Below are positions 1 to 9,179 of a stretch of DNA of 64,000 nt, piece by piece (positions within the stretch are counted from its first letter, which is position 1; each line of letters opens with the position of its first letter). The DNA comes from Enterobacter cancerogenus (lineage in GTDB: Bacteria; Pseudomonadota; Gammaproteobacteria; Enterobacterales; Enterobacteriaceae): positions 3,596,001-3,660,000 of the forward strand of contig NZ_CP077290.1 of the NCBI RefSeq assembly GCF_019047785.1, written 5' to 3'. Below the pieces are notes generated by a model, which was given only the letters and a program-made list of their open reading frames with translations, was not told the DNA's origin and made no database searches. The translations under genes were made by a program, and so were the position numbers.

Positions 1-858
1 GCCGGTGAACTGGTTGTTCTGGAAAACGTTCGCTTCAACAAAGGCGAGAAGAAAGACGACGAAACGCTGTCCAAAAAATACGCTGCGCTGTGTGACGTAT
101 TCGTGATGGATGCATTCGGTACGGCGCACCGCGCTCAGGCTTCTACCCACGGTATCGGTAAATTCGCAGACGTAGCTTGTGCAGGTCCACTGCTGGCTGA
201 CGAACTGGAAGCGCTGGGTAAAGCACTGAAAGAGCCAGCACGTCCAATGGTGGCTATCGTCGGCGGTTCTAAAGTCTCCACCAAACTGACCGTTCTGGAT
301 TCTCTGTCCAAAATCGCTGACCAGCTGATCGTCGGTGGCGGTATCGCCAATACCTTCGTGGCGGCTCAGGGCCACAACGTGGGTAAATCCCTGTACGAAG
401 CAGACCTGGTTGACGAAGCGAAACGCCTGCTGACTACCTGTGATATCCCGGTTCCAACTGACGTTCGCGTGGCGACCGAGTTCTCCGAAACCGCAACCGC
501 GACCCTGAAATCTGTCAACGACATCAAAGATGACGAGCAGATTCTGGACCTGGGCGACGTTTCTGCACAGAAACTGGCTGAAATCCTGAAAAACGCAAAA
601 ACCATCCTGTGGAACGGTCCAGTTGGCGTGTTCGAATTCCCGAACTTCCGTAAAGGGACTGAAATCGTTGCTAATGCTATCGCAGACAGCGAAGCGTTCT
701 CTATCGCAGGCGGTGGTGACACCCTGGCAGCAATCGACCTGTTCGGTATCGCTGACAAAATTTCCTACATCTCCACTGGTGGCGGCGCATTCCTCGAATT
801 CGTGGAAGGCAAAGTTCTGCCAGCAGTAGCAATGCTCGAAGAGCGCGCTAAGCAGTAA
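1..858 (+). CDS. pgk: phosphoglycerate kinase, 5' truncated by window edge
   Basis: Cytoplasmic glycolytic enzyme that transfers phosphate from 1,3-bisphosphoglycerate to ADP. The frame is open from base 1, giving 285 residues; the E. coli enzyme has 387, so about 100 N-terminal residues lie outside the window. Visible hallmarks are GGSKVSTKL, the nucleotide-binding [10 protein letters not shown] segment and the GGGDT loop near the C-terminus. An internal ATG at 103 is not the start, because recognisable Pgk sequence (ENVRFNKGE) precedes it. It is followed 92 bp downstream by fbaA in the same orientation, the conserved enterobacterial pgk-fbaA arrangement. Confidence 0.97.
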   Translation, partial: AGELVVLENVRFNKGEKKDDETLSKKYAALCDVFVMDAFGTAHRAQASTHGIGKFADVACAGPLLADELEALGKALKEPARPMVAIVGGSKVSTKLTVLDSLSKIADQLIVGGGIANTFVAAQGHNVGKSLYEADLVDEAKRLLTTCDIPVPTDVRVATEFSETATATLKSVNDIKDDEQILDLGDVSAQKLAEILKNAKTILWNGPVGVFEFPNFRKGTEIVANAIADSEAFSIAGGGDTLAAIDLFGIADKISYISTGGGAFLEFVEGKVLPAVAMLEERAKQ

Positions 859-867
859 GCCATTCAA

Positions 868-891
868 GGGCAGGGAAACCTGCCCAATTTT
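868..891 (+). terminator. intercistronic hairpin between pgk and fbaA
   Basis: Perfect 7-bp stem GGGCAGG/CCTGCCC closed by a GAAA tetraloop (868-885), followed by AATTTT. The short U tract suggests a partial terminator or an mRNA-stabilising 3' end that lets some transcription through to fbaA. The role is inferred from the fold only. Confidence 0.5.
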
Positions 892-950
892 CAGCGCGCT
901 TATAAGAGCACGCACCTTTTCTAACGGCCGAAGATACAGGACTAAGCAAC

Positions 951-2030
951 ATGTCTAAAATTTTTGATTTCGTAAAACCTGGCGTTATCACTGGTGATGA
1001 CGTACAGAAAGTGTTCCAGGTAGCTAAAGAAAACAACTTTGCTCTGCCAGCAGTTAACTGCGTCGGTACCGACTCTATCAACGCCGTACTGGAAACCGCT
1101 GCTAAAGTAAAAGCACCGGTTATCGTTCAGTTCTCTAACGGTGGTGCTGCGTTCATCGCAGGCAAAGGCGTGAAAACTGACATTCCTCAGGGTGCTGCCA
1201 TCCTGGGTGCTATCTCTGGCGCACATCACGTACACCAGATGGCTGAGCACTACGGTGTTCCAGTTATCCTGCACACTGACCACTGCGCGAAGAAACTGCT
1301 GCCGTGGATCGACGGTCTGCTGGACGCGGGTGAAAAACACTTCGCCGCGACCGGTAAGCCACTGTTCTCTTCTCACATGATCGACCTGTCTGAAGAGTCA
1401 CTGCACGAAAACATCGAAATCTGCTCCAAATACCTGGCGCGCATGGCCAAAATGGGCATGACCCTGGAAATCGAACTGGGTTGCACCGGTGGTGAAGAAG
1501 ACGGCGTGGACAACAGCCACATGGACGCTTCTGCCCTGTACACCCAGCCAGAAGACGTTGATTACGCGTACACCGAGCTGAGCAAAATCAGCCCACGCTT
1601 CACCATTGCAGCGTCCTTCGGTAACGTACACGGCGTTTACAAACCAGGTAACGTGGTTCTGACGCCAACTATCCTGCGTGATTCTCAGGAATATGTGTCC
1701 AAGAAACACAACCTGCCGCACAACAGCCTGAACTTCGTCTTCCACGGCGGTTCCGGTTCTTCTGCTCAGGAAATCAAAGACTCCGTCAGCTACGGCGTAG
1801 TGAAAATGAACATCGATACCGATACCCAGTGGGCAACATGGGACGGTATCCTGGGCTACTACAAAGCTAACGAAGCTTACCTGCAGGGCCAGCTGGGCAA
1901 CCCGAAAGGCGAAGACCAGCCGAACAAGAAATACTACGATCCACGCGTATGGCTGCGTGCTGCACAGACTTCAATGATTACGCGTCTGGAGCAGGCATTC
2001 AAAGAACTGAACGCGGTTGACGTTCTGTAA
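951..2030 (+). CDS. fbaA: class II fructose-1,6-bisphosphate aldolase
   Basis: Zinc-dependent glycolytic aldolase that reversibly cleaves fructose 1,6-bisphosphate to dihydroxyacetone phosphate and glyceraldehyde 3-phosphate. The product has 359 residues, the same as E. coli FbaA, and is nearly identical to it along its length. The class II metal motif HTDHC (about residues 107-111), the ELGCTGGEEDGVDN segment, the phosphate-binding HGGSGS loop and NIDTDTQWA are all present. The start ATG follows an AGGA-like site in the leader. It lies downstream of pgk and ends at a strong terminator. Confidence 0.98.
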   Translation: MSKIFDFVKPGVITGDDVQKVFQVAKENNFALPAVNCVGTDSINAVLETAAKVKAPVIVQFSNGGAAFIAGKGVKTDIPQGAAILGAISGAHHVHQMAEHYGVPVILHTDHCAKKLLPWIDGLLDAGEKHFAATGKPLFSSHMIDLSEESLHENIEICSKYLARMAKMGMTLEIELGCTGGEEDGVDNSHMDASALYTQPEDVDYAYTELSKISPRFTIAASFGNVHGVYKPGNVVLTPTILRDSQEYVSKKHNLPHNSLNFVFHGGSGSSAQEIKDSVSYGVVKMNIDTDTQWATWDGILGYYKANEAYLQGQLGNPKGEDQPNKKYYDPRVWLRAAQTSMITRLEQAFKELNAVDVL

Positions 2031-2052
2031 TTTGAGCTGCTGAAAGCGTTAT

Positions 2053-2079
2053 AAGGCCCGCAATCGCGGGCCTTTTTTT
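2053..2079 (+). terminator. rho-independent terminator after fbaA
   Basis: Perfect 9-bp stem AAGGCCCGC/GCGGGCCTT with a 4-nt loop (AATC), running directly into seven T residues 22 bp after the fbaA stop. Confidence 0.9.
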
Positions 2080-2216
2080 ATGCTTTTTCAATATCCTGCA
2101 ATACCCGTTTTTGTGATCTGCTTGGCAATACGCATACTTTTTGTTTACCCTTTACTGACCTGCCTGTCTCGCTATGGGATGGTTTTTGTTGTTTATAAGA
2201 GCATAAGGAAAGATAA

Positions 2217-3071
2217 ATGGAAGATCTCGGTGTTGTAGATAGCATCAATAACGCTGGCTCCTGGCTGGTGCGTAATCAGGCGCTGCTCATCAGCTACGCT
2301 GTGAATATTGCGGCGGCAATTGCCATTATTGTCGTGGGGATGATTGTTGCCCGTACCGTTTCCCGGGCCATCAATCGCGTCATGCTCACTCGCCACATTG
2401 ACGCCACGGTTGCTGATTTCCTGTCAGCGCTGGTGCGCTATGGCATTATCGCGTTTACCCTCATTGCGGCATTAGGCCGGGTTGGCGTTCAGACCGCCTC
2501 CGTTATTGCCGTGCTGGGTGCCGCCGGTCTGGCCGTTGGTCTGGCGCTTCAGGGCTCGCTCGCTAACCTGGCGGCTGGCGTTCTGCTGGTCACCTTCCGT
2601 CCGTTCCGCGCGGGTGAATATGTCGATCTGGGCGGCACGGCGGGCACTGTGCTGAATGTGCAGATTTTCTCCACCACGCTGCGTTCGGCGGACGGTAAAA
2701 TCGTTATTGTGCCGAACAAGAAAGTCATCGACGGGAACATCACCAACTTCTCCCGTGAGCCGGTTCGCCGCAATGAACTGGTGATTGGCGTGGGTTACGA
2801 TTCCGATACCGAGCTGGTTAAAAAGCTCATCACCGATATTATCGAGTCTGACGAACGTATCCTGAAAGATCGCGAAATGACCGTACGTCTGAACGAGCTG
2901 GGCGCATCGTCAATTAACTTCGTGGTGCGTATCTGGAGCAAGAGCAGCGATCTGCAGAACGTTTACTGGGACGTGCTTGAGCGCATCAAACGTGATTTTG
3001 ACGCCAACGGCATCAGCTTCCCGTATCCGCAGATGGACGTGAACTTTAAGCGCGTAAAAGAAGCCGAATAA
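2217..3071 (+). CDS. mscS: small-conductance mechanosensitive channel MscS
   Basis: Inner-membrane heptameric channel that opens under membrane tension to release solutes during hypo-osmotic shock. The product has 284 residues against 286 in E. coli. It has an N-terminal periplasmic segment and three membrane helices. The third is the Gly/Ala-packed pore helix ([24 protein letters not shown]), followed by the cytoplasmic beta domain beginning near [14 protein letters not shown]. The last residues differ from K-12 (…KRVKEAE). It is preceded by the fbaA terminator and followed by its own hairpin, so it is probably monocistronic. Confidence 0.97.
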   Translation: MEDLGVVDSINNAGSWLVRNQALLISYAVNIAAAIAIIVVGMIVARTVSRAINRVMLTRHIDATVADFLSALVRYGIIAFTLIAALGRVGVQTASVIAVLGAAGLAVGLALQGSLANLAAGVLLVTFRPFRAGEYVDLGGTAGTVLNVQIFSTTLRSADGKIVIVPNKKVIDGNITNFSREPVRRNELVIGVGYDSDTELVKKLITDIIESDERILKDREMTVRLNELGASSINFVVRIWSKSSDLQNVYWDVLERIKRDFDANGISFPYPQMDVNFKRVKEAE

Positions 3072-3087
3072 CGCGTGTCGATTCAGT

Positions 3088-3114
3088 CAACGCCCGCCGG
3101 AAAAGCGGGCGTTG
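3088..3114. terminator. hairpin between convergent mscS and the TRAP-type gene
   Basis: Perfect 10-bp inverted repeat CAACGCCCGC/GCGGGCGTTG with a 7-nt loop. The downstream U tract is weak (TGCTTT), so efficiency is uncertain. It lies between two gene 3' ends and could serve both. Confidence 0.6.
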
Positions 3115-3118
3115 TGCT

Positions 3119-4177
3119 TTATGGCTGTTTACGCGCGCTTCCCTCAAGAAGCTGGCTTACCTCGCGCATCAATGTGCCCGCGTCCGCATTACCTTTACTT
3201 TCCTGCTGAATCACCCACTCACGTTGTACCGCTTGATACTGCGTCACTCTCTGCCATTTCTCCAGCTCGCCACGGCTAAGAAGATGAAACTGAGCGCCTT
3301 CCTTTTCCAGCGTAGCGATCAGAGATGCCAGCCCCTTGTCCAGGGTCGCGCCGAGCTGTTTCTCTGCGATGTTAGCCGCACGATAAATAGCCTGTCGATC
3401 CTGCCCGGACATGGCGTTCCAGGTGTCTTTATTCATCACCAGAAGATAGACATGTCCAAGCCAGAGCGCTGGAGAAGAGTAAATATAGGGTGCCTCGCGC
3501 TGAGCATGAATGTCATACCCGCTGTCGAGGTTGACCATCAGCCCGTTCAACTGTCCGGCGCGCAACGCGTCGGTAATGTTGTCGTTCCAGGGCATTGCCA
3601 GGGTGGTTGCGCCAGCGTTGCGTAAAAATGACTGATGCCAGAAGCTGGCGGTTCGCCACGTTGTTCCCTTTAACTGACTTAACTTCACACCTGGCTGACG
3701 CGTAAAAAAACCTACCGGATAACCCAGGAAGAACTGCAAATTTACCAGGTTATTTTGCTCCAGTTCCTGGGCAAACTGTGGATGTTGCCCGAAGACGCGA
3801 TGAAAGAACGTCACCTGTGCATCACCGTTATCTGGCCCCAGAGGGAAGCTTTTAAATATCTGATGCAGCGGAAGTTGTTCAGCCGTATATTCGGGCACGA
3901 CAATGCCGATGTCAGCTTCTTTACCTTGACTCAACGTCCTTAGCGCATTGTAGCTACTTGATATTTCCCCGTTCCAGTGGGCATCAATTTTCAGGCGGCC
4001 TTGCGACTCTTTTTCGATCTCACGAAAGAAAACCTGTTTGATAAATTGAGTGCGCATATTGCCGTACGGTTCGTGGTCAGTGTACCGCAGGATCTTTTCC
4101 GCGCTCGCGGTGGCCGGAAAGGCAGATAACAGCGCGAATGTGGCATAGACGAACGCTGCAAGGCCTTGATGCTTCAT
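3119..4177 (-). CDS. orphan TRAP-type (DctP family) periplasmic substrate-binding protein
   Basis: 352 residues with a clear signal peptide ending around ASA-EKILRYTD. The rest looks like the DctP/TAXI-like solute-binding proteins of TRAP transporters: an N-terminal lobe with G-E-I-S-S-S-Y-N-A-L-R-T-L-S, a middle segment FFLGYPVGFFTRQPGVKLSQLKG and the typical GQLNGLMVNLDSGYD / Y-I-Y-S-S-P-A-L-W-L-G-H-V-Y-L-L-V-M-N-K region. Such proteins normally deliver acidic solutes to a DctQM membrane pair, but no such genes adjoin it. It is divergent from argO (204 bp between the starts) and absent from this site in E. coli K-12. The substrate is unknown; it may work with a permease encoded elsewhere or act as a sensor. 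Confidence 0.75.
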   Translation of the reverse strand: MKHQGLAAFVYATFALLSAFPATASAEKILRYTDHEPYGNMRTQFIKQVFFREIEKESQGRLKIDAHWNGEISSSYNALRTLSQGKEADIGIVVPEYTAEQLPLHQIFKSFPLGPDNGDAQVTFFHRVFGQHPQFAQELEQNNLVNLQFFLGYPVGFFTRQPGVKLSQLKGTTWRTASFWHQSFLRNAGATTLAMPWNDNITDALRAGQLNGLMVNLDSGYDIHAQREAPYIYSSPALWLGHVYLLVMNKDTWNAMSGQDRQAIYRAANIAEKQLGATLDKGLASLIATLEKEGAQFHLLSRGELEKWQRVTQYQAVQREWVIQQESKGNADAGTLMREVSQLLEGSARKQP

Positions 4178-4381
4178 AGTTTTCCAGGAGAAGTTTAGTG
4201 AGTCAGGGATCGCATAAGGATACGCCGGTTAATGGAGCAGGGGACTTGATAAAATCTGAATATTGCACCTTGCACAGGGTTTTATTAATTATTCTAATTA
4301 ATCATTAAAATTATCAATTTTCTCTAATGGCAGGCTCGCAGTATAGTCTGCACATAGAGAAAACCTGATGAGAGTTATGTA
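4178..4381 (+). promoter_or_regulatory. argO upstream region, probable ArgP-controlled promoter
   Basis: AT-rich intergenic region with a TATAGT -10-like hexamer at 4342-4347, about 35 bp before the argO ATG. In E. coli argO transcription needs ArgP (with arginine), which binds just upstream of the promoter; argP is encoded 1.5 kb away in this window. The ArgP site itself could not be delimited by eye. Confidence 0.4.
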
Positions 4382-5017
4382 ATGTTATCTTACTATTTTC
4401 AAGGGCTTGCGCTAGGCGCAGCAATGATCCTTCCTCTCGGCCCGCAAAATGCGTTTGTCATGAACCAGGGCATTCGCCGCCAGTATCATCTGATGATTGC
4501 CCTGCTGTGCGCGGTGAGCGACCTGCTGCTGATCTGCGCCGGCATTTTTGGCGGCAGCGCACTGCTGATGCAGTCGCCATGGCTGCTGGCGCTGGTGACC
4601 TGGGGCGGCGTCGCATTCCTGCTCTGGTATGGGTTTGGGGCGCTGAAAACGGCGATGAGCAGCAACCTGGAACTCGCCAGCGCCGAGGTGATGAAGCAGG
4701 GGCGCTGGAAAATTATTGCCACCATGCTGGCCGTAACGTGGCTGAACCCCCACGTTTACCTCGATACCTTTGTGGTGCTGGGTAGCCTTGGCGGACAGCT
4801 CGACGTGGAGCCTAAGCGCTGGTTTGCGCTGGGAACCGTGAGCGCGTCATTCCTGTGGTTCTTTGGCCTCGCCATTCTGGCTGCGTGGCTGGCACCGAGG
4901 CTGCGTACGGCAAAAGCCCAGCGCATCATTAATACGCTGGTCGGGCTGGTGATGTGGTTTATCGCGTTCCAGCTGGCGAAAGAGGGCGTTCACCATGTTC
5001 AGGCATTGTTCAACTAA
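4382..5017 (+). CDS. argO: arginine exporter ArgO (LysE family)
   Basis: Inner-membrane exporter of arginine and its toxic analogue canavanine. At 211 residues it equals the E. coli length and is nearly identical in sequence. LysE-family features are visible: an N-terminal helix with [19 protein letters not shown], several further hydrophobic segments and the conserved [10 protein letters not shown] motif near residue 120. It stands next to yggE and argP as in E. coli, where argP encodes its activator. It is separated from yggE by 92 bp, with no obvious terminator. Confidence 0.97.
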   Translation: MLSYYFQGLALGAAMILPLGPQNAFVMNQGIRRQYHLMIALLCAVSDLLLICAGIFGGSALLMQSPWLLALVTWGGVAFLLWYGFGALKTAMSSNLELASAEVMKQGRWKIIATMLAVTWLNPHVYLDTFVVLGSLGGQLDVEPKRWFALGTVSASFLWFFGLAILAAWLAPRLRTAKAQRIINTLVGLVMWFIAFQLAKEGVHHVQALFN

Positions 5018-5109
5018 GCGTTGTCTTATGGACATCTGAATAAGACCCGCTAAGCTTGCTGGCATGAGCCCTGTTGTTAGGGCACTCTTCGCAACATGGA
5101 GGAATAACA

Positions 5110-5850
5110 GTGAAGTTTAACGTGATAGCCCTGGCGGCGTTAGTGAGTTTAGGTGCGGTTTCGGCGCAGGCGAATGAACTGCCTGCGGGTCCGCACATCG
5201 TCACGTCAGGCACCGCAAGCGTGGATGCGGTACCGGATGTCGCAACCCTGGCGATTGAAGTGAACGTCGCGGCAAAAGATGCCGCGTCCGCGAAGAAGCA
5301 GGCGGACGATCGCGTTGCGCAATATCTCTCTTTCCTGGAGCAGAACGGCGTGGCGAAAAAAGATATCAACTCCGCGAACCTGCGCACCCAGCCGGATTAT
5401 GACTACCAGAACGGTAAAAGCATTCTGAAAGGCTACCGCGCCGTGCGTACGGTGGAAGTCACCCTGCGCCAGCTGGATAAGCTGAACTCGCTGCTGGACG
5501 GCGCGCTGAAAGCGGGGCTGAACGAAATCCGTTCCGTCTCTCTGGGCGTTGCGCAACCGGAAAAATACAAAGACGAAGCGCGTAAAGCCGCTATTGATGA
5601 CGCCATTCATCAGGCGCAGCAGCTGGCGTCCGGCTTCAAAGGCAAACTCGGCCCGGTGTATAGCGTGCGCTACCACGTCTCTAACTATCAGCCAAGCCCG
5701 ATGGTGCGTATGATGAAGGCCGATGCGGCACCGGTATCCGCGCAGGAAACGTACGAACAGCCGACGATCCAGTTCGACGATCAGGTTGATGTGGTGTTCC
5801 AGCTGGAGCCAACGCAGACTCAGCAAACTGAGGCGGCTAAGGCGCAGTAA
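5110..5850 (+). CDS. yggE: SIMPL-domain periplasmic oxidative-stress protein YggE
   Basis: 246-residue secreted protein of the SIMPL (DUF541) family; the E. coli homologue is associated with lower intracellular reactive oxygen. The signal peptide is MKFNVIALAALVSLGAVSAQA, cleaved before NELPAGPH. The GTG at 5110 is chosen as start because GGAGG lies 7 nt upstream (5098-5102) and the sequence then matches E. coli from its first residue. A longer frame from 5074 would bury the signal peptide. The C-terminus is slightly divergent and Gln/Thr-rich. It is convergent with argP. Confidence 0.93.
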   Translation: MKFNVIALAALVSLGAVSAQANELPAGPHIVTSGTASVDAVPDVATLAIEVNVAAKDAASAKKQADDRVAQYLSFLEQNGVAKKDINSANLRTQPDYDYQNGKSILKGYRAVRTVEVTLRQLDKLNSLLDGALKAGLNEIRSVSLGVAQPEKYKDEARKAAIDDAIHQAQQLASGFKGKLGPVYSVRYHVSNYQPSPMVRMMKADAAPVSAQETYEQPTIQFDDQVDVVFQLEPTQTQQTEAAKAQ

Positions 5851-5852
5851 TT

Positions 5853-5888
5853 TGCCCTCACCCTGACCCTCTCCCACAGGGAGAGGGA
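5853..5888. repeat. short palindromic repeat, CCCTCTCCC family
   Basis: Stem CCCTCTCCC (5867-5875) / GGGAGAGGG (5879-5887) preceded by CCCTCACCCTGA. The same family recurs at 16790-16866 and in degenerate form near 23910. It lies between the convergent 3' ends of yggE and argP. Confidence 0.7.
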
Positions 5889-5898
5889 ATTCAGGCGA

Positions 5899-6792
5899 TT
5901 AATCCTGTCTCAACACCTTGTGACCAAATGCCAGCAGCGCGTCGGTGACGTTGCGCATCATGCGGCTTTCCGGTGCAAAACGGTGCCAGTAGAGCATCCG
6001 GCGCTGATACAGCCCCGGCGTTAAATCAATCAGCTCACCGCTTTTCAACTCTCTCTCAATCTGCAAATGCGGGATCATGCAGCAGGTGGTTCCCTGACGC
6101 GCAAGCTGCACAAAGGCCTCCGACGAGTTCACGATGTGGCACGGCACGCTGCCCGGCGGCAGGTCGAAGTTTTGCTGCAGGAAGGCCTGATGCATATCGT
6201 CGAGATGGTCGAATGCCACGGCGGGCGCTTTCAGCAGCGCGGCGCGCGTTACGCCGTTCGGGAAGTAGCGTTCGGCAAAGGCTTTTGAGCCAACAAACAG
6301 GTAGTCCAGCGCACCCAGCTGATCGACCAGACAGCTTGGCAGCGCCTGAGGCTGAATACTGACCGCGCCGACCACTTCACCGCGACGCAAACGCTCCTGG
6401 GTGCGGGTTTCATCTTCTACCTGCAAGTTGAGCCGGATAGGGGAGTCGGCCAGCACCGGCGCAAGGGCAGGCAGCAGCCAGGTTGCCAGGCTGTCGGCGT
6501 TCACCGCCAGCGACAGCAGCAGCGGCGTGGAACCGGTCTGTTCATCACCCAGCCATTCATCTTCCAGCAGCTCAACCTGGCGCAGCAGGGCGAGCAGCTT
6601 TTGACCCTGCTCGGTCGGGCGTGGTGGCACGGTACGCACCAGCAGGGGTTGTCCGAACATGTTTTCAAGCTGTTTGATACGCTGTGACACGGCGGATTGG
6701 GTGATGCACAGCTTCTGCGCCGCGCGTTCAAAACCACGTTCGCGAATGACGGCATCAAGGGCCTGTAATGTTCTGTAATCCGGACGTTTCAT
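5899..6792 (-). CDS. argP: LysR-family regulator ArgP (IciA)
   Basis: Cytoplasmic transcription factor that senses arginine and lysine and, in E. coli, activates argO and controls several lysine-related genes. It was first described as the oriC-binding inhibitor IciA. 297 residues, the same as E. coli. The N-terminal winged helix-turn-helix spans about residues 1-60 ([23 protein letters not shown]), followed by a LysR effector-binding domain. It is divergent from rpiA. Confidence 0.97.
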   Translation of the reverse strand: MKRPDYRTLQALDAVIRERGFERAAQKLCITQSAVSQRIKQLENMFGQPLLVRTVPPRPTEQGQKLLALLRQVELLEDEWLGDEQTGSTPLLLSLAVNADSLATWLLPALAPVLADSPIRLNLQVEDETRTQERLRRGEVVGAVSIQPQALPSCLVDQLGALDYLFVGSKAFAERYFPNGVTRAALLKAPAVAFDHLDDMHQAFLQQNFDLPPGSVPCHIVNSSEAFVQLARQGTTCCMIPHLQIERELKSGELIDLTPGLYQRRMLYWHRFAPESRMMRNVTDALLAFGHKVLRQD

Positions 6793-6878
6793 TGCGGGTC
6801 AATACTCCTGAATTTTACTTATTCTGCACTATGACACAATTTTCCCCTCGTGACAGACGAAATCCATTCCGCGTGTTC

Positions 6879-6884
6879 TATAAT
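6879..6884 (+). promoter_or_regulatory. probable -10 element of rpiA promoter
   Basis: Consensus TATAAT 36 bp before the rpiA ATG, in the argP-rpiA divergent region. A well-spaced -35 hexamer was not evident. Confidence 0.45.
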
Positions 6885-6919
6885 GCGGCCTGAGTTTTCA
6901 CACCACAGGCAAAACGATC

Positions 6920-7579
6920 ATGACGCAGGATGAACTGAAAAAAGCAGTAGGATGGGCCGCTCTCCAGTACGTACAGCCAGGTACCATTGTGGGTGTTGGT
7001 ACGGGGTCAACGGCGGCACACTTTATCGATGCCCTGGGCACGATGAAAGGGCAGATCGAGGGCGCGGTATCAAGCTCCGATGCTTCCACGGAAAAGCTGA
7101 AAAGCCTTGGTATTACCGTTTTTGATTTGAACGAAGTGGACCGTCTCGGCATCTACGTTGACGGCGCGGATGAAATCAACGGCCATATGCAGATGATCAA
7201 AGGCGGCGGCGCGGCGCTGACGCGTGAAAAGATCATTGCCTCCGTTGCGGACAAATTTATCTGCATTGCCGATGCGTCCAAGCAGGTCGATATTCTGGGT
7301 AATTTCCCGCTGCCGGTCGAAGTGATCCCAATGGCACGCAGCGCAGTGGCGCGCGAGCTGGTGAAGCTGGGTGGTCGTCCGGAATATCGTCAGGGCGTGG
7401 TGACGGATAATGGCAACGTGATCCTCGACGTGCACGGCCTGGAGATCCTCGATGCGGGGGCGCTGGAAAACGCCATCAACGGCATCCCCGGCGTGGTGAC
7501 GGTCGGGCTGTTCGCCAACCGTGGCGCGGATGTGGCGCTGATCGGAACCGCTGACGGCGTGAAAACCATCGTAAAATGA
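6920..7579 (+). CDS. rpiA: ribose-5-phosphate isomerase A
   Basis: Pentose phosphate pathway enzyme interconverting ribose 5-phosphate and ribulose 5-phosphate in the cytoplasm. 219 residues, identical in length to E. coli RpiA. Conserved segments are [11 protein letters not shown] (phosphate loop, about residues 27-37), DGADEIN (catalytic Asp, about residues 81-87), [11 protein letters not shown] and the C-terminal [17 protein letters not shown]. It is oriented away from argP and followed by serA as in E. coli. Confidence 0.97.
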   Translation: MTQDELKKAVGWAALQYVQPGTIVGVGTGSTAAHFIDALGTMKGQIEGAVSSSDASTEKLKSLGITVFDLNEVDRLGIYVDGADEINGHMQMIKGGGAALTREKIIASVADKFICIADASKQVDILGNFPLPVEVIPMARSAVARELVKLGGRPEYRQGVVTDNGNVILDVHGLEILDAGALENAINGIPGVVTVGLFANRGADVALIGTADGVKTIVK

Positions 7580-7585
7580 TCTGAC

Positions 7586-7603
7586 GGGGGGAGCCTTCCC
7601 CCC
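7586..7603 (+). terminator. GC hairpin after rpiA
   Basis: Seven-bp stem GGGGGGA/TCCCCCC with a GCCT loop, starting 7 bp after the rpiA stop. It is followed by ACTAAAAAAATTTT rather than an immediate U run, so it is only a possible terminator. Confidence 0.45.
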
Positions 7604-7845
7604 ACTAAAAAAATTTTGAACTGCTAAATTCGGTGACTTGTGTCACGTTTTTACGCCTGTTTTGCCGATCCTGCCGCTTTCGCAATCTTCCTTAGCATTT
7701 TCCTCTGCCATTTTGCCCTGTATGACTTTTCTTCAGAGTGCCGACGCAAACGTTCATATTGCTGCAATAGTTTTTTTTGATATGTTGGCTGGAGCGGATG
7801 CATATCCAGCACAACATCAGTTCAGACAAAAACAGGGTCGGGTAA

Positions 7846-9078
7846 ATGGCAAAGGTATCACTGGAGAAAGACAAGATTAAATTCCTGCTGGTCGAGGGCG
7901 TGCATCAGAAAGCCATCGATAGTCTTCGTGCGGCAGGCTACACCAATATCGAATTTCACAAAGGGGCGCTCGACACCGACGAGCTGAAAGCGTCCATCCG
8001 TGATGCCCATTTCATCGGTCTGCGATCCCGTACCCACCTGACTGAAGACGTTATTGCTGCGGCGGAAAAGCTGGTGGCTATCGGCTGTTTCTGCATCGGT
8101 ACCAACCAGGTGGATTTGAACGCAGCCGCCAGACGCGGTATTCCGGTCTTTAACGCCCCGTTCTCCAACACCCGTTCCGTGGCGGAACTGGTCATTGGTG
8201 AATTGCTGCTGTTGCTGCGCGGTATCCCTGAAGCGAACGCCAAAGCGCACCGTGGCGTGTGGAACAAACTGGCGTCCGGCTCATTCGAAGCGCGTGGCAA
8301 GAAGCTCGGGATCATCGGCTACGGTCATATCGGCACGCAGCTGGGGATCCTGGCTGAGTCGCTGGGGATGCACGTCTTCTTCTATGATATCGAAAGCAAG
8401 CTGCCGCTCGGCAATGCTACCCAGGTACAACATCTGTCCGATCTGCTGAACATGAGCGACGTGGTGAGCCTGCATGTGCCGGAAAATGCGTCAACCAAAA
8501 ACATGATGGGGGCGGAAGAGCTGGCGCTGATGAAGCCGGGCTCCCTGCTGATCAACGCCGCGCGCGGCACCGTAGTGGATATTCCGGCGCTGGCAGATGC
8601 CCTGAAGCGTAAACACCTGGCGGGCGCTGCCATCGACGTTTTCCCGACCGAGCCTGCGACCAACAGCGATCCGTTCACCTCTCCGCTGTGCGAGTTCGAC
8701 AACGTGATCCTGACGCCGCATATCGGCGGGTCTACCCAGGAAGCGCAGGAGAATATCGGCCTGGAAGTGGCGGGCAAGCTGAGCAAATACTCTGACAACG
8801 GTTCGACGCTTTCCGCCGTGAACTTCCCGGAAGTATCTCTGCCGCTGCACGGTGGCCGCCGTCTGCTGCACATCCATGAAAACCGTCCGGGCGTGCTGAC
8901 TGCCATCAACCAGATCTTCGCCGAGCAGGGCGTGAACATTGCCGCACAGTATCTGCAAACTAACTCGCAGATGGGTTATGTGGTTATTGATATTGAAGCG
9001 GATGAAGATGTCGCTGAGAAAGCACTGCAGAGCATGAAGGCGATTCCGGGGACGATCCGCGCGCGTCTGCTGTACTGA
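7846..9078 (+). CDS. serA: D-3-phosphoglycerate dehydrogenase
   Basis: First enzyme of serine biosynthesis, oxidising 3-phosphoglycerate to 3-phosphohydroxypyruvate with NAD; the E. coli enzyme is allosterically inhibited by serine. 410 residues, equal to E. coli. The Rossmann motif GIIGYGHIGTQLG lies near residue 160. Catalytic Arg (NAARGTVVD), Glu (FPTEP) and His (LTPHIGGST, about 292) are present, with a C-terminal ACT domain from about residue 339 (HIHENRPGVLTAINQIF). The 266-bp upstream gap probably holds its promoter (Lrp-controlled in E. coli). Confidence 0.98.
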   Translation: MAKVSLEKDKIKFLLVEGVHQKAIDSLRAAGYTNIEFHKGALDTDELKASIRDAHFIGLRSRTHLTEDVIAAAEKLVAIGCFCIGTNQVDLNAAARRGIPVFNAPFSNTRSVAELVIGELLLLLRGIPEANAKAHRGVWNKLASGSFEARGKKLGIIGYGHIGTQLGILAESLGMHVFFYDIESKLPLGNATQVQHLSDLLNMSDVVSLHVPENASTKNMMGAEELALMKPGSLLINAARGTVVDIPALADALKRKHLAGAAIDVFPTEPATNSDPFTSPLCEFDNVILTPHIGGSTQEAQENIGLEVAGKLSKYSDNGSTLSAVNFPEVSLPLHGGRRLLHIHENRPGVLTAINQIFAEQGVNIAAQYLQTNSQMGYVVIDIEADEDVAEKALQSMKAIPGTIRARLLY

Positions 9079-9096
9079 TAGTGCGGGCTGTGGTGT

Positions 9097-9173
9097 CGGG
9101 TGGCGCTTACGCTTACCCGACCTGGAAGGTCCGGGGAGTTATGTAGGCCGGGTAAGCGTGAGCGCCACCCGGC
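9097..9173. repeat. BIME: two inverted REP-like units between serA and fau
   Basis: A first palindromic unit (9097-9119, CGGGTGGCGCTTACG…CCCG) faces a second (9147-9173, GCCGGGTAAGCGTGAG…CACCCGGC) in opposite orientation. Related units occur at 19800, 20594, 20644, 23951, 48419, 53540, 53583 and 60722. Confidence 0.85.
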
Positions 9174-9179
9174 TTTATT

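Noticed and set aside
942..1376. Long antisense open frames within fbaA, gcvP, lysS and other highly expressed genes
   Set aside because: Shadows created by codon bias in GC-rich genes; no start signals or homology.
9079..9179. SibC-type antisense RNA/Ibs toxin between serA and fau
   Set aside because: The interval contains only a REP pair; no small hydrophobic Ibs frame is visible.
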